Shown here piece after piece: positions 47,684 to 57,204 of a DNA stretch of 64,000 bases. The stretch is taken from NCBI GenBank assembly GCA_030374805.1, contig JARGSG010000204.1, forward strand, positions 98,981 to 162,980. The letters are read 5' to 3'. Below the pieces are notes generated by a model. The model had not been told where the DNA came from. It saw only the letters and a list, made by a program, of their open reading frames with translations, and did no database searches. The position numbers and the translations under genes are program-made. Within the stretch, counting starts at the first letter, position 1. Each line of letters opens with the position of its first letter. The DNA comes from Gracilaria gracilis. Its lineage: Eukaryota > Rhodophyta > Florideophyceae > Gracilariales > Gracilariaceae.

Positions 47684-49222
47684 CTACGAACTCGCCTTAT
47701 TGTAGTACGCCTCGCCCACGCTGTCCTCCTCCGGTGCGTTCGCGCTCACCAATTGCAGGTCGAATATCAGCAGCGCGTTCGGCGGCAGCAGATCGCCGAA
47801 CATGTCCGACATGCCATCGCACGCCGTAGGATGCACGTAAAGCAGTCGCGACTCGTTCTCGTGCATGCCCACAATGCCCTTCGCCAACGCCGGCGGCGCC
47901 GTCGCCAGCTCCAGTGTCAGAGGGTGCACAGACTCGCCCGACTCGTCCGCCGCCGGGCACGTGAAGAAATGCCGCCCGTCCAGTAGCCTAGCAGTCACGA
48001 TCACCAAAACCGTCGATTTCTCATCCGCCACCGGCTGCGAGCTGTCCACCTCCTCATCGCCCTTCTCGTATGCGACCTTACCGTCCTCCAAAACTATCGC
48101 CTCGCCGGCCTGCTTCACCTCTGCGAAAAAGTTGTTAGCGTCTTCGAGGTTCGCCTTTGTCAGGAACTCCGACGCGATGTTCTGCAAGGTTGCCATCGAC
48201 CGCTCGTAGTCCGGTAACGACATGGGGAACGCCTTTCCTTGAACGGCGCTTCTCAACCCATTTATAACCAGTTCCGGATCCAGTCCAAGCCCCGAGTTAA
48301 TAAGAGATTGTCCCAGCGCATGTCCGTACGACTCAGAGAGCTTCTTGATATTTATTCCAGGCGGCGCCAAGTCTGCCGCCGTCTTCTTGGTGGCCTCCCT
48401 GGTCTTCCCTTCATCAGGTATCGACCTTGAAGCGCTTTCATCGGCCTCGCCATCTCCCTCAGGCTTGTCGCCCACCTTGAACAAACTCTTCGCCGCGTCC
48501 ATACTAGCGCGCCATTTGGCCGGATCGCTGACGACGTTCTGGAACTCGGGGTCGCTTTCCAGCAACTTCTTCATAAACGGATTGTTCAAGATAGCATCAC
48601 GACTCTGCTCCTGTTTGTCCGGATCGTTAAGGTAATCCTGTAACATGTTAGTGTTGAGGAAGCCGTTCATCATTTGCGGCAGTTGTGCAAATAGCTGCTC
48701 CATACCACCCGGTCCGGCCGCGCCGGCATCCGCACCGCCACCAAGAAGCGCGCTCAGGTCAGGCATAGGCCCGGCTCCAGTGCCGCCGCCGCCGCCACCA
48801 CCACCACCACCGCCGAGACCAGAGGAGCCTTGAGCGCCCATATTGAGCGAGCGCATCATATCCTCGAGTGAGGGTGGCTGCGGCGCATCGGCACCTGTGT
48901 CCTGTTGTGTGGGTGCAGTCTGTGTGGCTTGAGCGGGGGTAGGGGCAGGCTTTGAAGACGCGGGCCTGGAGGCTGTGCTCTTGGATGACTTGCCGATTCG
49001 GCGCACGACGCTGATGATGTGCCCGTCAGAGAGTGAATAGTCGGCTAGAGCGGATCCTGGTTCGAGCACCTGACCCTTGAAGAGAATGGTTTGGCGGTCG
49101 GGGGTGATACCTGACACGGTGGAAATGGTGGATTGTAGATCGGTGACGGTGGAGGAAGGTGAGTCCAGGGTGAGGTCATACGATTGGCCATTAAAGCACT
49201 TTGCCTTAATGGAGAGAGGCAT
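47684..49222 (-). CDS. Fusion protein: ubiquitin-like + STI1-like + Mip-type FKBP (probably inactive)
   Basis: 512 residues. Residues 1-75 form a ubiquitin-like domain (MPLSIKAKCFNGQSYDLTL, TPDRQTILFKGQVLEPGSAL). A Pro/Ala-rich linker and a 10-Gly run follow. Residues about 195-245 resemble the STI1 repeat of ubiquilins (AILNNPFMKKLLESDPEFQN, VVSDPAKW). Residues about 297-370 look like the FKBP_N dimerisation helices of Mip-type prolyl isomerases (YGHALGQSLINSGLGLDPEL). Residues about 405-495 are an FKBP-like fold ending LLPPNALLIFDLQL. The FKBP active-site residues are not kept: F-D is FF, the floor Trp is absent, and the A-Y-G loop reads ACDG. It is likely an adaptor or chaperone of the ubiquitin system, by inference. 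Confidence 0.8.
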   Translation of the reverse strand: MPLSIKAKCFNGQSYDLTLDSPSSTVTDLQSTISTVSGITPDRQTILFKGQVLEPGSALADYSLSDGHIISVVRRIGKSSKSTASRPASSKPAPTPAQATQTAPTQQDTGADAPQPPSLEDMMRSLNMGAQGSSGLGGGGGGGGGGGTGAGPMPDLSALLGGGADAGAAGPGGMEQLFAQLPQMMNGFLNTNMLQDYLNDPDKQEQSRDAILNNPFMKKLLESDPEFQNVVSDPAKWRASMDAAKSLFKVGDKPEGDGEADESASRSIPDEGKTREATKKTAADLAPPGINIKKLSESYGHALGQSLINSGLGLDPELVINGLRSAVQGKAFPMSLPDYERSMATLQNIASEFLTKANLEDANNFFAEVKQAGEAIVLEDGKVAYEKGDEEVDSSQPVADEKSTVLVIVTARLLDGRHFFTCPAADESGESVHPLTLELATAPPALAKGIVGMHENESRLLYVHPTACDGMSDMFGDLLPPNALLIFDLQLVSANAPEEDSVGEAYYNKASS

Positions 49223-49936
49223 ATTGGCAACAGAAGTAGCGCTTTAGCGACGCAGCGAACGAAGGGGGGAAGGACTGAAGAAGAAGGGGAAACTGGGTCG
49301 GATTCAAGGGAGGGGCCGAGGGGAAGCGCTGTGGCTGGAGCCGGGTGGAGCAGGGAGTTGTGGACGTTGTTGGGTGGACGGGCGAACTTGGCGGTGATCT
49401 GAAATGGAGGCATTTTGGATGGACTGGGACCCATTATCCCATTTGAGGATTGGGCGACGCTTTGAGTGGCGGCTGCGCTGATGGTACAGATTGATGTAAG
49501 CACTGCTCGAGCAGCGTGTGATTGGACGATGGCGCTGTCAGAGTTAGAAGGGGCATTTCGGATCACGTGTGTTGACGCTTGAGATCAAACGGATCAAGGG
49601 GAGGAGCACCACGAAGATGCTACCCTTGTATTACAAGGCTTGTAATTTGTGTGGCAATCCACTTCAATAATACGGAATGCCTCCTTCCACCGAATCGGAG
49701 ATTTTGATATCACTCTATTCATCTTTTAAACAGCTTTCTACTGACATGAAGACAAGAATAATTGGTCATCTCGTTCCTGAGATACACCAGGTTTCTTCTG
49801 GGACAAAAAAAAACCCTCCCAAATCCTGAAACACTCAGGAAGACCAAGAAACCGGCCATTCTTTTCTTTGAAGTGACTTTACCCAAACCTAACACACCTT
49901 CCCATCAATGCCGCTGCATGCTGCCCATTTTGTGCC
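49223..49936. other. Upstream region of the FKBP-fusion gene
   Basis: About 710 bp between the minus-strand fusion gene and a plus-strand frame at 49937. Open frames on both strands near 49223-49560 are composition effects. No repeat was recognised. Confidence 0.5.
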
Positions 49937-50116
49937 ATGGAGTGCGGCGAAATCGACGTCGAAGAGCTCATTTCTCAAGATCTTGAGCAAATTGATGACA
50001 AAATCCAAGCATTAGTCCCACAACATGGAGACTGCAACGACGAAGAAAATTCTTTCCCGCCACTGCCATCACAAGTTGCGTCACTCAAAACACAAGAGGT
50101 AACAACAAAACTGTAG
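49937..50116 (+). pseudogene. Start of a gene cut by Gypsy-A LTR
   Basis: From ATG 49937 in good context (GCCATGG) a protein-like frame of 58 codons (MECGEIDVEELISQDLEQID) runs into the LTR of element A at 50112, which supplies the stop. Just before the LTR is GAGGTAACA, which could be a 5' splice site, so insertion into an intron is an alternative. The continuation was not found with confidence after 59551. Product unknown. Confidence 0.45.
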
Positions 50117-50617
50117 TACAATGAGACCTCAATGGGTTGGTGCCATGGGCCTACTGGTGCGCCTTGCTGGCTGCACTGTACCCAATTGATATTCTGTATT
50201 TTATAATTTCTAATTTCTAATTTATAGTCTAGGATAGTTTAGCATTGCTGGCTCACGACAGTAGGTCATAAGCACAGCCGATGAAGTCATGTCCGCAGGG
50301 GAGATCGGCGTCGGTGCACCTTGTATATATTGTGGTGCACCTCGCCTTCCTCCTCGGGTATTGTAAAGTCAGGCACCACTAGGGCAGTAACTATACCATC
50401 TTGGTCACTTGCTACTCTATTACTATTCAGGTTTTACCGCGCGTCGACGTCTACTACCGTACACCTACACGGTCTAGACTAGTTGCCCCGCCGTTTGCCC
50501 CTGCGGGTTTCAGGTGCCCTACTACCATATTGGTTGTGTGTTTTTCCCCTTTAGGTTGAGCCCTCGCGCGCTCCCTCGACCAGGCGAACCCCACACCTTA
50601 TCGGTATTTGTACGACA
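50112..50617 (+). repeat. Gypsy-A 5' LTR
   Basis: 506 bp, TGTAGTAC...TACGACA. A TATATAT core at 50324-50330 is flanked by two copies of the self-complementary octamer GGTGCACC (50313-50320 and 50334-50341). It also contains ACCATCTTGGT (50395-50405), one of the element's micro-palindromes. Confidence 0.95.
50313..50341 (+). promoter_or_regulatory. Candidate LTR promoter: TATA flanked by palindromic octamers
   Basis: GGTGCACC, then TTG plus TATATAT, then GGTGCACC. The same arrangement is kept in the other two LTRs of this family (near 59250 and, reversed, near 60310). Confidence 0.6.
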
Positions 50618-50620
50618 TTT

Positions 50621-50638
50621 TGGTCTTCCGACTTAGAA
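50621..50638 (+). other. Gypsy-A primer-binding site
   Basis: TGGTCTTCCGACTTAGAA starts three bases after the 5' LTR. It matches the Gypsy-1 site at 17 of 18 positions. Confidence 0.8.
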
Positions 50639-50763
50639 GTTTCTTGGTTTTTGTCGTACCTTTACTGGTGAACAGAAGACATTCGAAAGGATTCTGGAAA
50701 TTCACACACCTATTTGGTTTCGTAGGAGTACTCGCGAAGCAATTGGATACCACTATTGGTCAC

Positions 50764-51109
50764 TATGGAAAGACCTAAAAAGATTACTCGTGGCTCTAGC
50801 GCGCCACCTAGCCACAAGGGTTCTGCTGCGGCTTCGGCCGCTAAACCCATTCTGGATAATCCCGAGGAGTTGCTTCGGCAACTTTGGGCCGGAACCTCAA
50901 AGGATACGGGCACTCAGCCACCGTTGACTCCTGAACCTAACAAGGATTTGCCGACAACGGTTGAGGACCTTTGGCCCCAATTGGAAGATCGAGCGAAAGC
51001 TCTTTTTACCGCTACGGTTAATGAAGCTATGACCTCAATGGACATGGACGCCGTTACCCGCTTGGTGGTTGATCGAGCCGTGCACGAGCTCTCTCAACGC
51101 ATACCTTAA
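50764..51109 (+). CDS. Gypsy-A short Gag N-terminal module
   Basis: About 114 codons from ATG 50764 (MERPKKITRGSSAPP). Basic and disordered at first, then helical (AKALFTATVNEAMTSMDMD). It ends at TAA 51107-51109 and the same frame continues into the main Gag. Gypsy-1 has a comparable short ORF at this place, so it may be a genuine separate module or part of one Gag broken by a stop. Confidence 0.6.
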
Positions 51110-52927
51110 TTGGTTGAAACATACCTCTTAACGGGTGCCCGGGAGCATATCTACCGAGTGGTTCAAGACCTTTGGGTTTCTGAAGGAATGGCGGAAGCCA
51201 AAACCCCTGGGGTGAATGTGGTTACTCGCATACCACAAGGGATCCCTGCTGGTTCTTCCGCACCAATCAAGCCAATTCCGGCCGATAGTGCGTACCTACA
51301 AGGTTTAAGGCAAGGTCAAGAGGGCCATATAGAGATGAGCCCTCGAGACGTGTACTTGCCACCCATTGGAGGTAACGTTCGAAAGAACACCAAGGCTGGT
51401 GGACCTGAGGACGATTCGTCTGACCCAGATGAGGGGCGACGAAGAAGAAACCGCAAGGGTAAAGAAAGGAGGAGGAAAAAGGGAAAGAATCGCGGCTACG
51501 ACTCTGACCCCGATTCCTCGAGCTCCGATACCGATACTGGTTCATCGTCGGATGATGACCGTAAAGGTAGACGCCAGAAGAGACCGAACAGGTTGGCGAA
51601 GAAGTCGTCAAAGAGAAACCGGAAAGGTAAGAAGAAACGGTACGAGTCGTCCGACTCGGATTCGGACACCGATACAACCCTAGAGGTGCGTCAGCCGCTG
51701 AACGATATGTTCACCAAAGCGGTTGATTATAGGTCATATCGGTTGAGAAACCGATCCTCTGCTTACACCCAAGAGGTTGCGCAGAAGATCACCAAGCACC
51801 ACAAGAAGCTCAGCTTCCAGATGGGTGATACTACCTTCACAGGTGATGATCCCATTGCGGTAATTGAGTTTCTACAGAAGTTCAAGATTGCATGTGACCA
51901 AAATGGTTTTTCCGAAGGCGCTGCCATGTGGTTATTCCAGTTTTACCTTAAAGGTCAAGCTTACCACTTGCTGCAAGGTAGGCTCCGTGAAAATACCCTG
52001 GCGGTTGATGAAGAGGGGACAGAGATGTTAGAGACGTACCCAGAAGTGGTTAATTTCATGTTGGAAACTTACGCTACCGATGAGGTTATCCAGGAAGGTT
52101 ACGCTGCGGTGCAGGCATATCGCCAACGCTCTAGCCAAACCGAAATGGAATTCTCGTTGGGCCTTTGGAATCTGGCCACCCGATGCGGTAATGTCTTTAC
52201 CACTAGTAGGTTGAAGTCGCTCTTTGCCGACAATGTTGACAAAGCGATCCGTTCGCAGGTACGCAATTACCTGGCGAACAACCGTAAGGTGGACTATAAT
52301 GGGCTTGCCCGTTATGCCCAGGGACTAGGCAACACTCTCCGTCACGGAAAGAAGCCGTCGGCGTTCCATACCTCAAAGGATAAACCGAAACGGTCAGTAT
52401 TGGAGCTAGAAGAAAGCACTACCTCAGAGGGAGATTCGCTCATTCGCGTACCAACAGGAATGGCGGTTCATCTCGTGACTGCGCCGCAGGCTCAGTCACG
52501 AGCCACCTCCATTGGTAATTGGTCGTCGACAGTACCACCAGCTTCGGTAAGGTCGCCACCGAGTGCGGCGAGCACTCAACAAACCTGAACGGGTGGTTCG
52601 CAAGCATCTTCCTATGCTACAGCACCGACCAATCCGGTTACCCGACCTACCTCTATGGCAATGCGTGATCCCCAGACAGGTGGATTTGTTTGCTGGCTCT
52701 GTTTGTCGCCAGACCATCTGGCGAACAGATGTGACAAAATACCCCCAGGGGTGCGCGAACATCTGATCAGTGCCAGGCAGCAAAACCACCGTAACCTATA
52801 TGGATCTGGAAAGAGGATACAAGCTCAACCATCACCATCTCAGGTTCATCTCGTCGAGGAAACACCAATCTTGGAGAAGGACAGTCCCGCTCAGGAGGAG
52901 CAGGAAATCACCGAACGGTTAGCGTAG
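51110..52927 (+). pseudogene. Gypsy-A main Gag, interrupted by one in-frame TGA
   Basis: The frame continues from 51110 to TAG 52925-52927 with one internal TGA at 52586-52588. It includes an S/D/K-rich N-terminal region, a helical capsid-like domain from about 51700 to 52380 (FQMGDTTFTGDDPIAVIEF, RQRSSQTEMEFSLGLWNL) and, after the TGA, a canonical CCHC zinc knuckle CWLCLSPDHLANRC at about 52690-52731. Because the knuckle lies beyond the TGA, truncated product would lack it. Read-through or mutation cannot be told apart here. Confidence 0.75.
51530..52290. repeat. Dense ACC-N(4-7)-GGT micro-palindromes in gag
   Basis: Starts at 51530, 51558, 51583, 51618, 51677, 51713, 51767, 51833, 51897, 51945, 51995, 52038, 52076, 52178, 52199 and 52281, for example ACCGTAAAGGT, ACCTTAAAGGT, ACCAAAATGGT and ACCACTAGTAGGT; others lie just outside. 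They fall in all three codon phases. Confidence 0.88.
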
Positions 52928-52942
52928 GGGCCACCCCTAACC
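52917..52942 (+). promoter_or_regulatory. Candidate stem-loop at the gag-pol junction
   Basis: Arms GGTTAG (52917-52922) and CTAACC (52937-52942), with inner GGGG/CCCC, enclose the gag stop TAG 52925-52927. Pol lies in the -1 frame and is open across this point, so a role in frameshifting is possible. Confidence 0.5.
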
Positions 52943-52947
52943 GTGAA

Positions 52948-55900
52948 TTGGAAGGCCCGTCGATACCGGAACGGGAAACCTTAATGGTGGAAAAAGAAGA
53001 ATCAGATGTACCCAATGTGGTGTGTCTAATGAAGTACAATAACTATAAAGTTAATGCTTCAGTAAGCTTTCTCAATTACCTACAGGTCCCCGTTGCGTGT
53101 GTACTCGATACCGGCGCCGGTCCAAATGTCCTAAACGCTCGCGTCATACCCGATGCGGTCTTGCGGAACATTCGGCCTGCCCCGACTATCAACCCGCTGG
53201 TGGACGCTAATGAGCGCCCACTGCACCTTAGAGGAATGTTAACCACTGTGGTACAACTTGGAACCGTGAAGGTGAAGCTCAATTTCTTTGTGGTGGATCG
53301 TTTGGCGACAGACTGTATCCTCGGGACCAACTTTATTGACAAACATGTCAAGGCAATTTTGCCAGGGTCCCGAACGGTCGCTCTCCGTCAAGGTGGTCGT
53401 ATTGCTATACTGGGTAATACGCAGACCAAAGATGGTTGGCGTAAGAAGCCGAGGTTCAATATACCCACCGAAACGGTTTCAAACAAAATACAGCTCACCA
53501 AATTGGTTTCAATTCCGGCTATGACCCAAATGGTAGTGAACGTCTCATGCGCAGTTCCAGGATGGGTAATGCTACAGAACCATCCTAGGTTGGCAGAAAG
53601 ACATCTCGCCTTGATGGCAAACGGGATTATCGACAACATCCCTAACCAAGCCTTCAAGGTGTACTTGAGTAACTTTAGCAATCACATTGTTAAGCTACCC
53701 ATGAATACCACTATTGGAATCGCACTGCCGGCACCACAAGGGGTTTTCACGGTCTCACCTAATGTGTTGGGCGAGGTCGCCACCTCTAAGGAAGGGGGAG
53801 GAACGGATGCGCCATACCCTGCATATGCGCCCCCGTTATCGACAAATACCAAAATGGAACAGAAGATCGCCAGTACCTTTAAGGTTAGGGATCAGGAAAA
53901 GACTATGGAACTGGACCCAGTGCGGAATTGGAGAGAGGAAGTCCAGATCGGTGCGGAGAACCAGGCTCTCCGAGACCGGATCCTCAGTCTCTTAGAAGAA
54001 TTTGAACCCATGTGGTCGGGCCGGTTGGGCCAAATTGAGGCTACAGAGCACCGTATTGATATGGTGCCTGGCTGGAAACCCATTTACCAGCAGCCTTACC
54101 GTGCAGGTCCAAAAGCCCGGGAGGTTGAGCTCAATGAGGTCGAGAGAATGCTCCGTGAAGGTGTCATAGAACCAGCAAATGCGGACTGGGCCAGCCCTGT
54201 GGTTCTCGTCACAAAGAAGAATGATACCCGTATGCGGTTCTGTGTGGACTACAGAAGACTGAATAGAATGACCATTAGGGATTCGTACCCAATACCTAGA
54301 ATGGACGAGTGTATAGATTCGTTGGGCAACGCCAAGATCTTTACTACGCTCGATGCCAATTGCGGTTATTGGCAGGTACCTATCAGGGAAGAAGACAAGG
54401 ACAAAACTACGTTTACTTGCCACGCTGGGTTATTCCGTTTTACGCGTATGCCCTTTGGGTTGCGAAATGCCCCGGCTACCTTTCAGAGGGCGTTAGATAT
54501 AATCCTTTCGAAGGTGAAGTGGAGAACCGCTCTGGTATACATCGACGATGTAATCATATATTCCAGAACGGTAGAGGAACATTTCCACCATGTTAGGGAA
54601 GTTTTGAACCTTTTGAAGGAATCTGGAGTAACGTTGAAGCTCCGCAAGTGCGAATTCTTCACCAAAGAGGTAGAATACCTTGGTCATATCATCAGCCCTG
54701 GGAGGTTAGAAGTGACGCCGCGGAATATCCGGGCCGTGCAGGAGGCGAAGCCACCCACGTCCCAGACGGAAATCCGATCCTTTATAGGTTTGTGCAATCT
54801 GTACCGCCGGTTTATCAAGGGATTTGCCAAGATAGCGGCTCCCCTCAACAGGAAGCTGCTGAAAGGTCAACCTACAAGGTTTGAATGTCTTACCAATGAG
54901 GAAATGGATGCGTTCGAGGCGCTGAAACATGCGCTCTTGACACCTCCCATCTTGGCATTACCCAAAGCTGGTTTACGATACACGTTGGATACTGACGCCT
55001 CGGACGCCCAAATTGGTTGTTGTCTTATGCAGGAGCAAGAAAACGGCGACAAACTACCTATAGGGTACTGGAGCCGTGCTTTGCACGCTGCAGAAAAGAA
55101 CTACATAACAACCGAAAAGGAATGTCTGGCAGTGGTCTGGAGCATGTTGATGCTCCGTCCCTACCTATATGGTGAAAGGTTCACGCTTCGAACCGACCAT
55201 GATGCCCTACGGTGGATACTGGGTCTGGCCGACGCATCAGGCAGACTTGCCCGATGGCGGTTACGACTTTCAGAGTTCGAGTATGACGTACAGTACCGTC
55301 CAGGTACCAAGCACAATGTCGCAGACGCGATGTCTCGCATTACCACAGATGGTTTGGACACCGAGCCGGTAGAGGATGATATCCCATGCTTTACCATCTC
55401 TACCAACCCTGATCGTGATACCTTAGAAGGTTACTGGACTCTACCCGAAGAGGATACGTGGTTTAGTGATGCCATCGCTCGGGAAATACTCGCCCTCGAG
55501 GAAACAGACGTCATGCCAATTACCCGCAAGGAATTCCTGAGAGAGCAAGCAAACGATGTTTATTGCCGCTCTCTCATGGACCAAGTAGGTATGAAAGACT
55601 CGAACTTTGACGTCGACCGAAATGGTTTCCTGGTGAGGCGAGCTCCTATTGATGGTTCCCTTCAGAAGGTAGTGCCCAAGGTGCTGCGCCCTCGGGTGCT
55701 GTACCTAGCCCACTACCCAAGGCTATCAGGACACCCTGGAGGTACGAGAATGTACTACACCTTGAGGCAAGGGTACTACTGGCCTCATATGGCTAATGAT
55801 ATATATACCTTTGTAGGTCAATGTGAATCTTGCGTACGTACCCGTGGAGGTCTCCGGAAGCACAGGAAATACTTGAAGTTATTCCCTGCAGCGGGTCCTC

Positions 55901-57204
55901 TCGAGTTCGTCGCAATAGACCTTCTGGGTCCATTACCGAAAACCACAAGGGGATATCAGTACATCATCGTAATCACCGACAGGTTCTCGAAGCTCACGCG
56001 AGCGATACCCTTGAAGGACAAGAAATCGACGACCCTCGCGGTGGCGTTCTTGAACAATTGGATCTACCCGTATGGTGCACCGCTTTATCTACTTACCGAC
56101 AATGGTTCGAACTTAGCTTCGAGGTTCTTTGAAGCTGTTTGTAACCTCTTGGGTATTAAGCACTACTTTACTACTGCCTACCATCCGCAAACGAATGGGC
56201 AAGTGGAGCGCTTTAACCGAACACTGGTATCTAGGCTGCGACATTATACGGAAGAACACCAAACTGGTTGGGACGAGCTCGTGCAGCCCTTGACATATGC
56301 ATATAACCTTCAGGTTCATCGAGCGACGCAAACTACGCCGTTCGATCTAATACTGTCAAGACACCCACCAGGTATTGTTGTTGAAGGGGACCCATTAGGA
56401 CAAGAAGCCGCCGGAGCGCTCACACCGTCACAGGTCAAACGGAATACCCTTTTGAGGTTGAGACGTGCTCTCAAGTATGCTGAGAGCAAGCTCACAGCAT
56501 CCCAGAAGCGGTACAAGGAGGACTACGACCGTAAGGTAACCCAAGTGGTAACGGCTACGCCGGGTCAATATGTCTTTATTGACCACCCCCCGAAAGGAGC
56601 TAAACCACGACCGGGTGATGAAGCTGATGATGAAGCTATTGATAGAGATATCAATTCTAAGCTTCTTCCGAAATCATCGGGACCTTTCAAGGTAGTTCGG
56701 TCGACCGACCACACAGTAACGGTGAACCAAGATGGTGTAGAGAATACAATCTCTATTGACCGAATCACGGTTGCACATCAGACGGTTCAGTCCAGGAAGG
56801 AACGCGGAGAATCCGCGCGTGACCCACAAGCGGTTGCCCTGAGGACTCAGCCCCGGGAAGACGGGACACCCATCGAGGTTAATGATGACGCACAGGGTGA
56901 CGACCCATACTACGTACCACCTGCGGGGATTACGGTTGCTCCTTCAGAGGAAACACCTACCCCTAGTGGTACCGATGCTCATCTAAACCAAAGTGGTGAA
57001 ACGATACCAGCCCAGGTCTCTAATGAGTTCCCAGTGGAACGCCTTGTAGGTCACCGCCGTACCCAAGAAGGTCTGAAGTACACAGTACGCTGGTATGGCT
57101 GGGGGGCTGACGGTGATACCGCCGAGCCGCCCTCAGCCATACCACACCATTTCAGGGTAAGCTACTGGAACCGCAAAGGAGAGGACATGCCGAATGATGG
57201 GTAA
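52948..57204 (+). CDS. Gypsy-A Pol with C-terminal chromodomain
   Basis: 1418 residues without interruption; the frame is open somewhat upstream and the true N terminus is likely made by frameshift and proteolysis. Retropepsin VLDTGAGPNVLNARVIP lies at about residue 53. RT has DYRRLNRMTIRDSYPIPRMD, MPFGLRNAPATFQ and ALVYIDDVIIYS. RNase H has LDTDASDAQIGCCL and LRTDHDALRWIL. Integrase has CESCVRT, VAIDLLGPL, TDNGSNLASRFF and NGQVERFNRTL. A linker of about 170 residues leads to a chromodomain (PVERLVGHRRTQEG...TVRWYGWGADGDT, about 1358-1405). All catalytic motifs are present, so Pol looks functional even though gag is broken. Confidence 0.95.
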   Translation: MEGPSIPERETLMVEKEESDVPNVVCLMKYNNYKVNASVSFLNYLQVPVACVLDTGAGPNVLNARVIPDAVLRNIRPAPTINPLVDANERPLHLRGMLTTVVQLGTVKVKLNFFVVDRLATDCILGTNFIDKHVKAILPGSRTVALRQGGRIAILGNTQTKDGWRKKPRFNIPTETVSNKIQLTKLVSIPAMTQMVVNVSCAVPGWVMLQNHPRLAERHLALMANGIIDNIPNQAFKVYLSNFSNHIVKLPMNTTIGIALPAPQGVFTVSPNVLGEVATSKEGGGTDAPYPAYAPPLSTNTKMEQKIASTFKVRDQEKTMELDPVRNWREEVQIGAENQALRDRILSLLEEFEPMWSGRLGQIEATEHRIDMVPGWKPIYQQPYRAGPKAREVELNEVERMLREGVIEPANADWASPVVLVTKKNDTRMRFCVDYRRLNRMTIRDSYPIPRMDECIDSLGNAKIFTTLDANCGYWQVPIREEDKDKTTFTCHAGLFRFTRMPFGLRNAPATFQRALDIILSKVKWRTALVYIDDVIIYSRTVEEHFHHVREVLNLLKESGVTLKLRKCEFFTKEVEYLGHIISPGRLEVTPRNIRAVQEAKPPTSQTEIRSFIGLCNLYRRFIKGFAKIAAPLNRKLLKGQPTRFECLTNEEMDAFEALKHALLTPPILALPKAGLRYTLDTDASDAQIGCCLMQEQENGDKLPIGYWSRALHAAEKNYITTEKECLAVVWSMLMLRPYLYGERFTLRTDHDALRWILGLADASGRLARWRLRLSEFEYDVQYRPGTKHNVADAMSRITTDGLDTEPVEDDIPCFTISTNPDRDTLEGYWTLPEEDTWFSDAIAREILALEETDVMPITRKEFLREQANDVYCRSLMDQVGMKDSNFDVDRNGFLVRRAPIDGSLQKVVPKVLRPRVLYLAHYPRLSGHPGGTRMYYTLRQGYYWPHMANDIYTFVGQCESCVRTRGGLRKHRKYLKLFPAAGPLEFVAIDLLGPLPKTTRGYQYIIVITDRFSKLTRAIPLKDKKSTTLAVAFLNNWIYPYGAPLYLLTDNGSNLASRFFEAVCNLLGIKHYFTTAYHPQTNGQVERFNRTLVSRLRHYTEEHQTGWDELVQPLTYAYNLQVHRATQTTPFDLILSRHPPGIVVEGDPLGQEAAGALTPSQVKRNTLLRLRRALKYAESKLTASQKRYKEDYDRKVTQVVTATPGQYVFIDHPPKGAKPRPGDEADDEAIDRDINSKLLPKSSGPFKVVRSTDHTVTVNQDGVENTISIDRITVAHQTVQSRKERGESARDPQAVALRTQPREDGTPIEVNDDAQGDDPYYVPPAGITVAPSEETPTPSGTDAHLNQSGETIPAQVSNEFPVERLVGHRRTQEGLKYTVRWYGWGADGDTAEPPSAIPHHFRVSYWNRKGEDMPNDG

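Noticed and set aside
51530-52290. CRISPR-like repeat array
   Set aside because: Units are only 10-13 bases with variable cores and irregular spacing, inside a eukaryotic coding region; no spacer structure.
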